Notes under the pieces: model-generated | Told to the model about the DNA's origin: nothing | Seen by the model: the letters and a program-made list of their open reading frames with translations, nothing else | The model's database searches: none | Origin: an uncultured Oscillospiraceae bacterium | GTDB taxonomy: Bacteria > Bacillota > Clostridia > Oscillospirales > Acutalibacteraceae | DNA length: 64,000 nucleotides | Direction: 5' to 3' | Assembly (NCBI GenBank): GCA_902465155.1 | Contig: CABQLY010000001.1 | Span: 1-64,000, forward strand | Made by a program: the position numbers and the translations under genes | Part shown: positions 17,550-26,001 of the stretch, one piece after another | Numbering within the stretch: position 1 is the stretch's first letter | Layout of the letters: every line of letters begins with the position of its first letter

Positions 17550-17578
17550 TTGACAAAATTGCCGGGGCATGATATAAT
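17550..17578 (+). promoter_or_regulatory. Promoter of the repeat-dockerin gene
   Basis: Consensus TTGACA (17550-17555), 17-bp spacer, consensus TATAAT (17573-17578), 80 bp before the ATG. Confidence 0.85.
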
Positions 17579-17657
17579 TATTAAAAATTTATTAACTTTT
17601 AGCCGGCGGGGAACCAAACGGTTTTAGGCTTGCCGGCAGGTAAAGGAGAGCGGAAAA

Positions 17658-20600
17658 ATGAAAAAACTAATTGCGTGCCTTGTTTGCGCGCTGGTGTTGG
17701 TTGGCGCCTGCATAACCCCGGGCACGGCCGGCGCGGCTGCCGCCTTAGCGGCCGAGGGGGAGCAGAACAGCGGGGTAGATTTTAGCATTTCGCAGGTTGC
17801 GCCTACCAGGCCGGTGGTAGAAAAAACCGCCGGCGGCTATAATGAAATAGACCAATTTTACGAGTACTATTTTACCGATTTTGAGCCGGTTTTCGTGGTT
17901 AACATAAACCGCGAGATGAAAGGAATTACCCCCGAGGAGCTTTTTACCTACGGGTACTCCTACTCCAGCACCAGCGATCAAGGGCCCGAAAATGAGTGGG
18001 GCGTTGGGGAGAACCACATTTTTAGGGTAACGGTTTATAACAGCAACGGCAGCGTTTATGGCGATTTTGATTGCACGGTAACAATTACCGAAAACCCCAT
18101 TGAAAGCTTTACGGTTACTGCCGCAAAGCAGCTGGTAGAGAGGGTTGACGGCTATTTTAATGACGCCGGGTATTACGAGTACTTTTTTGAATTGTTCCAG
18201 CCGGAGTTTACCGTGACGCTGAAAAACGGCGGCACCGAAACAATTCCTTACGCGCAGCTGTATAATCGGTTTGGGTTTTATTACGACGCCCGGAGCGATC
18301 AATCGGTCAAAAACGAGTGGGGCCAGGGTGACCACGAATTTACGGTAAAGCTGGGCAGCCTTACGGCAAGCTGTGCGGTTACAGTTACCGAAAACCCGAT
18401 TGAAAGCTTTACCGTTGCCGTTACCAACCGGGTGACAGAAAAAACCGGTGGATATTTTAACGCGGCCGGATATTACGAATATTCTTTTTTTGCCTTTAAC
18501 CCTATGTTCACCGTTAAGCTAAAGACCGGCGCCGAGGAAACCGTTCCTGCCATGTATTTGCAGGAAAAATACGGTTTTTCTTATTCTACTGTAGATTCCC
18601 AACAGCAGGGGGAATGGGGCGTAGGCAAGCACACCGTTACGGTTATTTTTGCAGGATTGCGGGTTAACTGCGAGGTTGAAATTACCGAGAACCCCATTAC
18701 CGATTTTACGGTTACCGCCCGCAAAAAGGTTTTGCTTAAAACGGGCGGAGATTATCATGGCTATTACGAATACCATTTTGAATCGTTCGAGCCGGAGTTT
18801 ACCGTAACGCTGAAAAACGGCAAAACCAAAACGGTATCGGCCCAGAATTTTTACAATAAATTTGGCTTTAATTACAGCACCGGGAGCGATCAATCGGCCG
18901 AAAACGAATGGGGCGAGGGCGCTCACGCCTTTACCGTTAACGTTGCCGGCATTACAAAAAGCTGCACGGTAACCGTTACCAAAAACAACTTTAAAAGCAT
19001 TACCGCCACTGCTACCAAGCAGCTTGTTGAGTATTCGCTAGGGTATTATAACGGCAGCTTTCATGGCTATTCGTTTACCGATTTTGAGCCGGTGTTTACC
19101 GTAACCTACGAGGATGACGAGGGTAACCTGCAAACCAAAAGCGCCTCGTACAATATGTTCTATTCCACCTTTGGGGTTTCAATTACCGAAAAAAGCAATC
19201 AGTCGGACGAGAATGTGTGGGGCGTTGGTGAGCACGAATTTACGGTTGAGGCCGGCGGGCTAAGCTGCATTTGCAAGGTAACCATTACCGAAAGCCCGAT
19301 TAAAACGGTTACCGTTAACGCCACCCGACCGCTGATTGAAAACACCGGCGGCTACAACAATAACGGTTTTTACGAGTACTATTTTTACAGCTTTAAGCCG
19401 CAATTTACCGTAACCTTAAAAAACGGGCAGGTTAAAACTGTTTCGGCTGACGATTTTTACAACGAATTTGGCGTAAATGCTTTTGCCTCCAGCAATCAGA
19501 CCTCTCAAAACCCGTGGAGAGCGGGAAAGCACGAATTTACCGTTTTTGTTACCGGCAAAAATTACTCTTGCCCGGTTTTGGTGGTTGAAACCCCGGTAAA
19601 AGAGCTAAAGGCCAGTTTAAAGCGGGCGGTTCCCCCCAATGAGTGGTATTCCGGTGAATATTTTTGTTTTGAGGTTACCTTTAAAAACGGTCAGACCCAA
19701 AAGTTTGAGGATTTTGGTTTTCGCTTTGGGCAGGAATACGGGCTGGATATTACCGATTTTAAAAACACAGAGCCGGGCAATTACAAAACTCGGGTTAGCT
19801 TTTTGGGCGTAACGGCCGAGCTGGCGTACACCGTGGCCGAAAGCCCCTACACCGTGCAGATCAGCGGTGAAAACGAGCTGCTTATTACCCTGAAAAACGG
19901 CGATAAAACCGAGCAGCACAAGGTTGTTGCCTACGAGGACCGCGGCGCCGGTTTTGGCTCGGGCTACGGCGTAATGAAAACCGATAAGGGGGAGGAATTT
20001 GTTTGCTACTCTGAATGGTATTGCCCGGAGGAGAACGAGGAAAACGAGGACCTTACCCGCGATTTTCAGGTAACGCTTTTTGGCCAAAAAAGCAACAAGC
20101 TAAACGGGTTTAAGTGGTTTAAGGCGCAAAACAAGCTTAGCACCCTGTACGATTTTAGCTTAACCTTTGACAGCAAAAAATCCTTTGCCTACAACGGGAC
20201 CGTTACGGCCGAGAATGTAGACGCCGTGCTAAGCGTTGCGCTGTACCCGCAGTGGTGGGATACCGAAGGCGTTTTTGAACTTGAAACCGCCAAGGCAGCA
20301 GTTGAAAAGTACTTTGCCTTAAACGGGTTTGATTTAACTACCGCCAAGTGCTACAACAAACAAACCGGCAAATTTTTGTTGCCGCCGTACGCTATGAACG
20401 ACATTGGCCTGAACGAAATTACCTACGCCGCCGGTACGGGCTGGACCTTTACCCACCAAAACAGCGACGGCACGGTAGATACCCTTGTGCTGGGCGAAAA
20501 CGGCCTGGTACAGAAAATGGCCTTTAACCAGCAAAGCACCGCCGGCCATAAGCACCAATTTTCGGCTGCTGAAAGCGTAGACGGGAATTTTCACAGCACC

Positions 20601-20930
20601 GCTTGCGCCGAGTGCGGGCGGTTTGAGCTGTCGGCACACCATTTTCACGGGGTAACGGTTCGCAAGGCGCCAACCGCAACGGCAAACGGCACCAGGGTTG
20701 GCTATTGCAGCGAATGTAACAAAGAGGTTGAAGCCCCCGTTTACGCTGCCGAGTTTGAGCATTACGACCTAAACGGAAACGGCGAGCTGGACCTGGCCGA
20801 CGCGGCGCGGCTGGCGCAGTATTTGGCCGGCTGGTACGGCAATGTTCCCGCCAATTGCGATTATAACGAGGACGGCGAAGTAACGCTGAAAGAGGCGGTT
20901 TTGCTAATGCGGCTTATTTTAAATTCGTAA
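17658..20930 (+). CDS. Secreted seven-repeat protein with C-terminal dockerin
   Basis: 1090 residues. A signal peptide (residues 1-32) leads into about seven repeats of roughly 100 residues, starting near 45, 147, 247, 346, 444, 547 and 645. Each follows the pattern I-x-S-F-T-V...GGYFN..YYEY.F..F.P.FTV.LKNG...W G.G.H.F.V, resembling bacterial Ig-like beta-sandwich domains. Residues about 700-960 are a unique region. A Cys/His pair region (C-x2-C twice, about 975-1030) follows, and then a type I dockerin with two EF-hand-like loops, DLNGNGELDLAD and DYNEDGEVTLKE. The dockerin implies attachment to a cohesin scaffold; a cohesin-like gene starts at 63506. No catalytic domain is recognised, so adhesion or carbohydrate binding is a guess. 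Confidence 0.85.
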   Translation: MKKLIACLVCALVLVGACITPGTAGAAAALAAEGEQNSGVDFSISQVAPTRPVVEKTAGGYNEIDQFYEYYFTDFEPVFVVNINREMKGITPEELFTYGYSYSSTSDQGPENEWGVGENHIFRVTVYNSNGSVYGDFDCTVTITENPIESFTVTAAKQLVERVDGYFNDAGYYEYFFELFQPEFTVTLKNGGTETIPYAQLYNRFGFYYDARSDQSVKNEWGQGDHEFTVKLGSLTASCAVTVTENPIESFTVAVTNRVTEKTGGYFNAAGYYEYSFFAFNPMFTVKLKTGAEETVPAMYLQEKYGFSYSTVDSQQQGEWGVGKHTVTVIFAGLRVNCEVEITENPITDFTVTARKKVLLKTGGDYHGYYEYHFESFEPEFTVTLKNGKTKTVSAQNFYNKFGFNYSTGSDQSAENEWGEGAHAFTVNVAGITKSCTVTVTKNNFKSITATATKQLVEYSLGYYNGSFHGYSFTDFEPVFTVTYEDDEGNLQTKSASYNMFYSTFGVSITEKSNQSDENVWGVGEHEFTVEAGGLSCICKVTITESPIKTVTVNATRPLIENTGGYNNNGFYEYYFYSFKPQFTVTLKNGQVKTVSADDFYNEFGVNAFASSNQTSQNPWRAGKHEFTVFVTGKNYSCPVLVVETPVKELKASLKRAVPPNEWYSGEYFCFEVTFKNGQTQKFEDFGFRFGQEYGLDITDFKNTEPGNYKTRVSFLGVTAELAYTVAESPYTVQISGENELLITLKNGDKTEQHKVVAYEDRGAGFGSGYGVMKTDKGEEFVCYSEWYCPEENEENEDLTRDFQVTLFGQKSNKLNGFKWFKAQNKLSTLYDFSLTFDSKKSFAYNGTVTAENVDAVLSVALYPQWWDTEGVFELETAKAAVEKYFALNGFDLTTAKCYNKQTGKFLLPPYAMNDIGLNEITYAAGTGWTFTHQNSDGTVDTLVLGENGLVQKMAFNQQSTAGHKHQFSAAESVDGNFHSTACAECGRFELSAHHFHGVTVRKAPTATANGTRVGYCSECNKEVEAPVYAAEFEHYDLNGNGELDLADAARLAQYLAGWYGNVPANCDYNEDGEVTLKEAVLLMRLILNS

Positions 20931-20967
20931 AAGCCGCGGCATTTTAAGAATTACCCAACAATTAGTT

Positions 20968-21000
20968 CTGCCCCCAAAAGCTTAACGCTTTTGGGGGCAG
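20968..21000 (+). terminator. Hairpin terminator after the dockerin gene
   Basis: A 14-bp perfect stem CTGCCCCCAAAAGC/GCTTTTGGGGGCAG with a 5-nt loop; the T-run is short (CTTATT), so termination may be partial. Confidence 0.65.
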
Positions 21001-21103
21001 CTTATTGCGGCAAGGCAAATTTTTAAGAATAAAGAAAAAAGCTGAACGGCAGGTTTAAAAGGGCTTAAATTTAAACGCCAAAAGGGAACGGGATTTTGAA
21101 GTT

Positions 21104-21739
21104 TTAGCAAGGGGTGCGGGGCTTTTTTAAATCGGCCGGGCTAAGCCCGTTGCGGCGGCCTTTTTTGTTCCAGCTAAGCTCGGCGCCTGTTAGGTAAAAA
21201 AAGCGCGGGTAATCTACCGTGGTGTAAACAACCGGCAATGGGCCGCCGGTTTTGGCGGCGGTGGCAAGGGCGTTTAGGGCGGTATCAATTCCGCGGCGCG
21301 GCCAGCAAAAGCGCGGCACCCGCTTTAAAAGCCAAACGCTGCCGCCCCCGCCAATGCCAACTCCGCCAGCGTAGCAAAGCCCATTTTTTTGGCACCAATT
21401 TTGAATTACGCGGTGGCAGCCGGCGGTTTGCTGCCCCTCGTAAAAGCCACAGTTTACCAAGGTATAAACCGGGGTACCCGGCAAAAGCGCGCTGTCAAGC
21501 GGGTTTAAGGCGGCAAGCAGGTGTGCGGGCGGGGCGTCTAAATAAACCGGAAAAGCCAGCACCACCGCGCGGTATTCGGCAAGCGCTTTTAGCGTTTTTG
21601 GGTTTGGCTCGGCGTTTGGCAGCCGAAACACCGGTGGCGCCGGCTGCGGCCTTAAAAAGCGGGCAAGGTCGGTTAGCAATGCGCCGCTAACCGTGTTTTT
21701 GGGCTTAGGGCTGGCGTTTATAAAAGCAAGGGGTTTCAA
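21104..21739 (-). CDS. Flavodoxin-fold NAD(P)H reductase-like protein
   Basis: 211 residues. It begins LAFINASPKPKNTVSGALL, the phosphate-binding loop of flavodoxin-like NADPH-dependent FMN reductases, and continues with VVLAFPVYLDAPPAHLL and VNCGFYEG, also typical of that fold. The last 80 residues are less conserved and basic. It lies downstream of a second flavodoxin-like gene (22014-22529) on the same strand across a 274-bp gap with no supported gene, so cotranscription is possible. The substrate is unknown. Confidence 0.75.
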   Translation of the reverse strand: MKPLAFINASPKPKNTVSGALLTDLARFLRPQPAPPVFRLPNAEPNPKTLKALAEYRAVVLAFPVYLDAPPAHLLAALNPLDSALLPGTPVYTLVNCGFYEGQQTAGCHRVIQNWCQKNGLCYAGGVGIGGGGSVWLLKRVPRFCWPRRGIDTALNALATAAKTGGPLPVVYTTVDYPRFFYLTGAELSWNKKGRRNGLSPADLKKPRTPC

Positions 21740-22013
21740 TTAAAATTCCTCCGTTTCGCAGGGTTTAACGCCGTTCGGGCCTGCAGGGTGCAGCGGCAGG
21801 GCTTGGTGGCTGCCCAAACGGGCAACGGCGTGTAGCCCCACCTAATAACCGCGCGTTTTGCGTTTGGTAAATTAGGGCTCCGCGGGCGACATTTGCGGCC
21901 AGCACGGTGCGGCGCAAATGCGCGGCAAAGCCTTGCGGCACAAGGGTACGCCAAAAGGCAAAAAGGCCGGCAAAAAAATACTGCACAAGGGTGTGGCAAA
22001 GTGTGCAGCAGGG

Positions 22014-22529
22014 CTAATTTAGCAGCGAAAAAATTTTGCCAGCATTATTGGCAAAAACAACGTTGCCAACGTGGCCGTGCAGGTTTACGGCGTTGGCGGC
22101 AATAATGGCCTTTAAGGTTTCCTGCTCGGCCCCGGTAACGCCGGGGCCGTAGGCGTAAACGCTTAAAACAATGCGGTTTTGGTAGCGGGTTTTGTGGTGC
22201 ATTTCGCCCTTGTAAACGGTAAAGTAGGGCAAAACGTAAGAGATTGCCCGGTCTAACACCCCTTTTACAAAGGGGCTTAAGCTGCCGTAAACGCAGCGGC
22301 TAATCAGGGTTAACTGCTGCACGCCGGCCAGCTGTTCGCCGGTTTTTTGGTAGCCGTCCTTAACAATGCAGCGGCCGGGGGTTTTCGTCCAACAGCAAAA
22401 GCAGCCGGTGCAGGGCCGGGCCGCCGGCAGGGCGCCGTTGGGGGCAATAACGGCGGCGGTGCCTTTTAAGGCTTGGGGCAGGGCGGGTAAAGGGCAATCG
22501 GTAATAATTAATTGGTTTAACGGGTGCAA
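22014..22529 (-). CDS. Flavodoxin family protein (TTG start)
   Basis: 171 residues. The segment PCTGCFCCWTKTPGRC resembles the Cys motif of iron-sulfur flavoproteins, and the stretch SRCVYGSLSPFVKGVLDRAISY is the usual flavin-binding loop of the FMN_red family, with SVYAYG later. The usual N-terminal T/SxRxxSN loop is weak (ITDCPLPALPQALKG), so FMN binding is uncertain. The start is TTG 22529 with GGGAGG 8 nt upstream. A 43-bp stretch of this gene (22139-22181) is repeated exactly upstream at 22622-22664. Confidence 0.7.
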   Translation of the reverse strand: MHPLNQLIITDCPLPALPQALKGTAAVIAPNGALPAARPCTGCFCCWTKTPGRCIVKDGYQKTGEQLAGVQQLTLISRCVYGSLSPFVKGVLDRAISYVLPYFTVYKGEMHHKTRYQNRIVLSVYAYGPGVTGAEQETLKAIIAANAVNLHGHVGNVVFANNAGKIFSLLN

Positions 22530-23079
22530 AAAAACGCCTCCCTTTTTGTATTTTTTGTAAAATGCACCGGGTAAAACGCACCTTTGTAAACGGGGCCTTG
22601 TAAAGTGCGCGGCGGTTTTGCCGCCGGGGCCGTAGGCGTAAACGCTTAAAACAATGCGGTTTTGTTTTGCCCTTTATTAGCGCCGCTTTGCGCGTATTCT
22701 TAGCAGGGGTTGGCTCTACGGGCCTTTTACGGTGCTGCTGTTAGTATTGGGGGCAAAAATGTAAATATTCAAAAAACGGAAAAATAAACCAAAAAATTAG
22801 CCGCGGGTAAAAGCGTACCTGCGGCCAATAGGGCAAAATATTAAAATGGTTTGCGGGCAAAATTAAAACCCGGCCGCTTTACCCGGTTGGTGGGGCAAAG
22901 GCGGCCGGAGGTGGAGCTAAACACCAACCGAACGGCGTTAGCGGCAGCCAAAAAAGCTGCGAAAAAGCGCTTGGCAAAGGCGGCAAAACGCTTTTGGCGG
23001 GGGCGCTATATTACCGGGAACAGAAAATGTTGGGCAAAGAGCCGGCTATAAACAAGGGCCGGCCAAAACAACAGCCGGT
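22530..23079 (-). other. Gap with a gene-fragment duplication
   Basis: 22622-22664 is an exact 43-bp copy of 22139-22181 from the flavodoxin gene in the same orientation. Frames around it are closed, so it is a fragment. The rest of the gap has no gene I can support; the plus-strand open frames 22851-23051 and 22994-23554 lack coding signals, and the second lies antisense to aroF. Confidence 0.7.
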
Positions 23080-24093
23080 TTATTGCACCTTTTTGCCGGT
23101 AAAGGCCGAAAGCGCACCAACATTTTGCATAACGGCCGAAAACTCCTCGGGGCGCAGGGCCTGCGGGCCGTCGCAAAGGGCTTTGGCGGGGTCGTTGTGC
23201 ACTTCTATCATTAATCCGTTGGCGCCTACGGCAACCGCCGCGTTGGAAAGGGGCGAAACTAACGAGGCAATGCCGGCGGCGTGGCTGGGGTCTACAATTA
23301 CCGGCAGGTGGCTTAGCTGCTGCAGCAGCGGAATGGCCGAAAGATCCAGCGTGTTGCGGGTCAGCGGCTCAAAGGTGCGAATTCCGCGCTCGCACAAAAT
23401 AACCTGCTCGTTACCGCCGGCCATAATGTATTCGGCGCTCATTAGCAGTTCCTCAATCGTATTTGCCAGGCCGCGTTTTAGCAAAATGGGCTTGTTGCAG
23501 TGCCCCAGCTCTTTTAGCATTTCAAAATTTTGCATATTACGGGCGCCAACCTGAATAATGTCTACCTCGTTAAATAAATCTAAGTGCGCCAGGCTCATCA
23601 GCTCGGTTACAATGGGCAGCCCGGTGGCCTTTTTGGCGGTTAACAGCAGCTTAATGCCCTTGGCGTGCAGCCCTTGGAACGAGTAGGGCGAGGTGCGCGG
23701 CTTAAAGGCGCCGCCCCGCAAAAAACCCGCGCCGGCCTTTTTAACCGCCTGCGCTACGGCTACAATCTGCTCCTCGTTTTCTACCGAGCAGGGCCCCGCA
23801 ATAACCGAGAAAAACTGCCCGCCAATTTTGTGCCCGGCAACCTCAATTACCGTGTCCTTAGGGTGGAATTTGCGGTTGGCGGCCTTGTACGGCTCCGAAA
23901 CCCGTTTTACATCCCGAACCAGGGCGTTGGCGCGCAGTGAATCCTCATCAATATGCGAGGTGTCGCCCACCAGACCAATAAGCCGGGTGTTTTCGCCGTT
24001 GCTGCGGTGGCAGGAAACCCCCTGCTGCTCTAACTGCTTTACCAAGCCGTTAATTTGCTCCTCTGCCGCGGTAGATTTTAAAATAATAACCAT
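23080..24093 (-). CDS. aroF: DAHP synthase (3-deoxy-7-phosphoheptulonate synthase)
   Basis: 337 residues, AroF/KDO8P-synthase-like class with an N-terminal ferredoxin-like regulatory domain (about 1-70) and a TIM barrel. It joins PEP and erythrose 4-phosphate, the first step of aromatic amino-acid synthesis. Motifs seen: VIAGPCSVEN, GAFKPRTSPYSFQG, KRGLANTIEE and DPSHAAG, with metal and substrate residues in place. It is expressed behind a Phe/Tyr-rich leader peptide and a terminator, and the N-terminal domain suggests feedback control by aromatic end products as well. No other shikimate genes are in the window, so it stands alone. Confidence 0.95.
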   Translation of the reverse strand: MVIILKSTAAEEQINGLVKQLEQQGVSCHRSNGENTRLIGLVGDTSHIDEDSLRANALVRDVKRVSEPYKAANRKFHPKDTVIEVAGHKIGGQFFSVIAGPCSVENEEQIVAVAQAVKKAGAGFLRGGAFKPRTSPYSFQGLHAKGIKLLLTAKKATGLPIVTELMSLAHLDLFNEVDIIQVGARNMQNFEMLKELGHCNKPILLKRGLANTIEELLMSAEYIMAGGNEQVILCERGIRTFEPLTRNTLDLSAIPLLQQLSHLPVIVDPSHAAGIASLVSPLSNAAVAVGANGLMIEVHNDPAKALCDGPQALRPEEFSAVMQNVGALSAFTGKKVQ

Positions 24094-24124
24094 AACCTAA
24101 AACTCCTTTTTTAAAATTCGGCCA

Positions 24125-24164
24125 CAAAAAAGCAGCGCCCACGCTAAAAGCACTGGGCGCTGCT
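24125..24164 (-). terminator. Attenuator terminator before aroF
   Basis: On the minus strand AGCAGCGCCC pairs perfectly with GGGCGCTGCT around a 14-nt loop, and T6 follows. It lies between the leader-peptide stop (24184) and aroF (24093), where a transcription attenuator is expected. A GGGGCG stretch in leader codons 23-24 could pair with CGCCC of the 5' arm as antiterminator (inference). Confidence 0.85.
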
Positions 24165-24183
24165 TGCTCTTAAAAGCCAACAA

Positions 24184-24282
24184 TTAGCTTGCTTTAAGCG
24201 CACGGCAAAACGCCCCTGCCGAATAATAGCAGAAGTAAAAGTAAGCGTAATAAAAGTTAAAAACAGCTTTTAACGGCTTCAT
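24184..24282 (-). CDS. Aromatic-rich leader peptide of aroF
   Basis: 32 residues: MKPLKAV then FNFYYAYFYFCYY, then SAGAFCRALKAS. Ten of the 13 residues at 8-20 are Phe or Tyr. The ATG has AAAGGAG 7 nt upstream. It lies between a consensus promoter (24345-24373) and a terminator hairpin that precedes the DAHP synthase gene, the arrangement of pheL/trpL-type ribosome-mediated attenuation: scarcity of charged Phe/Tyr-tRNA would stall the ribosome on this run and favour antitermination. Sequence and order are seen; the mechanism is inferred. Confidence 0.85.
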   Translation of the reverse strand: MKPLKAVFNFYYAYFYFCYYSAGAFCRALKAS

Positions 24283-24300
24283 GCAGTGCACTCCTTTGTA

Positions 24301-24338
24301 AACTTAATTAATGAACTTAATTAATGAACTTAATTAAC
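24301..24338 (-). repeat. Three 13-bp direct repeats in the aroF leader
   Basis: AACTTAATTAATG occurs twice and AACTTAATTAAC once, in tandem, each with a TTAATTAA palindrome. They lie between the promoter and the leader-peptide ribosome site, so they are transcribed. They may be operator sites or a spacer. Confidence 0.8.
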
Positions 24339-24344
24339 AAGCAA

Positions 24345-24373
24345 AGTATAGCACAAAAGGTACCGTTTGTCAA
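24345..24373 (-). promoter_or_regulatory. Promoter of the leader-peptide/aroF transcript
   Basis: On minus: consensus TTGACA (24368-24373), 17-bp spacer, TATACT (24345-24350). Confidence 0.9.
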
Positions 24374-24455
24374 CCCCAGGGCAAAGGCTTTGCTGCCTTT
24401 TTGATGCCTGTAAGAATTTGTTTTTAAGGTTGGCCGAATTTGTTTTAAAAAAAAC

Positions 24456-24484
24456 TTGTTATTTCAGCAGTTTTCATGTATAAT
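24456..24484 (+). promoter_or_regulatory. Promoter of the exopolysaccharide operon
   Basis: TTGTTA (24456-24461), 17-bp spacer, TATAAT (24479-24484), about 100 bp before the first ATG and divergent from the aroF promoter. Confidence 0.7.
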
Positions 24485-24590
24485 TATGTTATTGCGTACT
24501 GCCTGCGTTTTTTGTTTTGGCGGGCACAAAATTAGCGTTTAAATTTTAAGCCGCGCGGGTTTGGCCCTCTGCGGCTTAACGGAGGTTACT

Positions 24591-25304
24591 ATGAACGAGC
24601 TTTCCCTGGTTGCTATTTTTAATGTAATTAAAAAACAGTTGTGGAAAATTTGCGCGGCCGCAGCCGCTTGCGCCGTTGCCGCGTTTTTGTTTTGCAGCTT
24701 TATTGCAACGCCCACCTACCGCACAAAGGTTTCGCTTTTGGGCAGCAACGGCGGCGTTGCCACGAATATTGACGGCGCCGGCACCATTTCCAACGCCAAT
24801 GTTACCGCCTCGCTGGCCTTAATTAACACCTATGTTGGCATTTTAGGCACCGACGGCATTTACGAAAAAACCGCCGCCGAAAGCGGGCTGAGCTATTCGG
24901 CAAAGCAGCTGCGGGGTATGATCAGCGTTTCGGCCCGGTCGGAGGATTCGTTATTTATTGATGTTACCGTTACCTGTGCCGACAAAAACAACGCCGTAAA
25001 AATTGCCAACACCTTTTTAAATTTGGCCGAGGATTACATAGTAGAGGTTATGCCAAACGCGTATGTTCGCCCGTTAGACCCGGCCAAAAGCGTTACGCAA
25101 AACTACCCCCGCACCACCTTTACCGTTGCACTGGCGGCTTTGGCGGGCGCAGCCGTGGTAATTTTAATTGCGTTAATTGTTTCTACCTTAGACCACACCA
25201 TTAAAGGCGAAGAAGATTTTTCGGCCAATTACACCGTGCCGGTTTTGGGCAATATTCCAAACTTTAACCTTGCGGTAAAGGAGAACAGAAAACATGAAAA
25301 ATAA
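24591..25304 (+). CDS. Wzz/CpsC-like polysaccharide co-polymerase
   Basis: 237 residues: one membrane helix at about 22-42, an extracytoplasmic Wzz domain and a second helix at about 180-203 followed by a short cytoplasmic tail. This is the CpsC/YveK membrane adaptor type that activates a separate BY-kinase. ATG 24591 has GGAGG 6 nt upstream; the ten extra residues of the longer frame are not hydrophobic-helix compatible. It overlaps the kinase gene by 11 nt, which fits an obligate pair setting chain length or export of an exopolysaccharide. Confidence 0.88.
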   Translation: MNELSLVAIFNVIKKQLWKICAAAAACAVAAFLFCSFIATPTYRTKVSLLGSNGGVATNIDGAGTISNANVTASLALINTYVGILGTDGIYEKTAAESGLSYSAKQLRGMISVSARSEDSLFIDVTVTCADKNNAVKIANTFLNLAEDYIVEVMPNAYVRPLDPAKSVTQNYPRTTFTVALAALAGAAVVILIALIVSTLDHTIKGEEDFSANYTVPVLGNIPNFNLAVKENRKHEK

Positions 25305-26001
25305 TACCAAGCCTTACGAGCAAAAAACCGTCGAGCAGCCCAAAAATCAGGTACCCTTTGCCGTTATTGAGGCCTACAAGGCCATTCGCACCAACCTGAT
25401 GTTTGCCATGCCGAACGCCGCCTGCAAAATGTTTGAGGTTTCCAGCCCCAGCGCGGGGGAGGGAAAATCTACCTGTGCGGTTAATTTAGCGGTTGCCTAC
25501 TCGCAATTAGGGCAGCGGGTGCTGCTGCTGGACGCCGATTTGCGCAAGCCCTCAATCCACCGCAAGCTGCACCTAAACAACTCGAAAGGGTTAAGCTCTA
25601 TTTTAGTTGGCTTTTGCCCGGTGGAGGAGGCCATTACCCACATTAACCCTAATTTTGATGTAATTGTTTCGGGCCCGCTGCCGCCCAACCCGGCCGAGCT
25701 TTTAAGCAGCGACAGCATGGGCGATTTATTAGACCGTATGCGCGGCGCCTACGACTGTGTGATTATTGACACACCGCCGCTGAATGTTGTTTCGGACGCT
25801 TTAGCGCTTTCCCCCAAAACCGAGGGCATTGTAATGATATTGCAAAACAACCGCACCACGCACGACCAGTACCAAAAGGCGGCCGCGGGGTTAGAGTTTG
25901 CCGGGGCCAAGCTGCTGGGCGTTGTAATTAACGACAGCGACGAAAAAAGCGCCCGGTACAAGTACAGCGGCAAAAAGTACAAGTACGGTTACCGCTACTA
26001 A
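25294..26001 (+). CDS. BY-kinase (tyrosine autokinase, CpsD/YwqD type)
   Basis: 235 residues. Walker A is SAGEGKST, Walker A' is LLLDADLRKP and Walker B is CVIIDTPP. The C-terminus is a tyrosine cluster, YKYSGKKYKYGYRY, the autophosphorylation tail. It is cytoplasmic and works with the Wzz-like adaptor. The next gene starts at the A of its stop codon. The N-terminal 15 residues vary. The order adaptor-kinase-phosphatase matches the known capsule regulatory modules of Firmicutes. Confidence 0.93.
   Translation: MKNNTKPYEQKTVEQPKNQVPFAVIEAYKAIRTNLMFAMPNAACKMFEVSSPSAGEGKSTCAVNLAVAYSQLGQRVLLLDADLRKPSIHRKLHLNNSKGLSSILVGFCPVEEAITHINPNFDVIVSGPLPPNPAELLSSDSMGDLLDRMRGAYDCVIIDTPPLNVVSDALALSPKTEGIVMILQNNRTTHDQYQKAAAGLEFAGAKLLGVVINDSDEKSARYKYSGKKYKYGYRY

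Noticed and set aside
22851..23051. Plus-strand frame of 66 aa
   Set aside because: Basic low-information sequence with no ribosome site, in a decayed gap.
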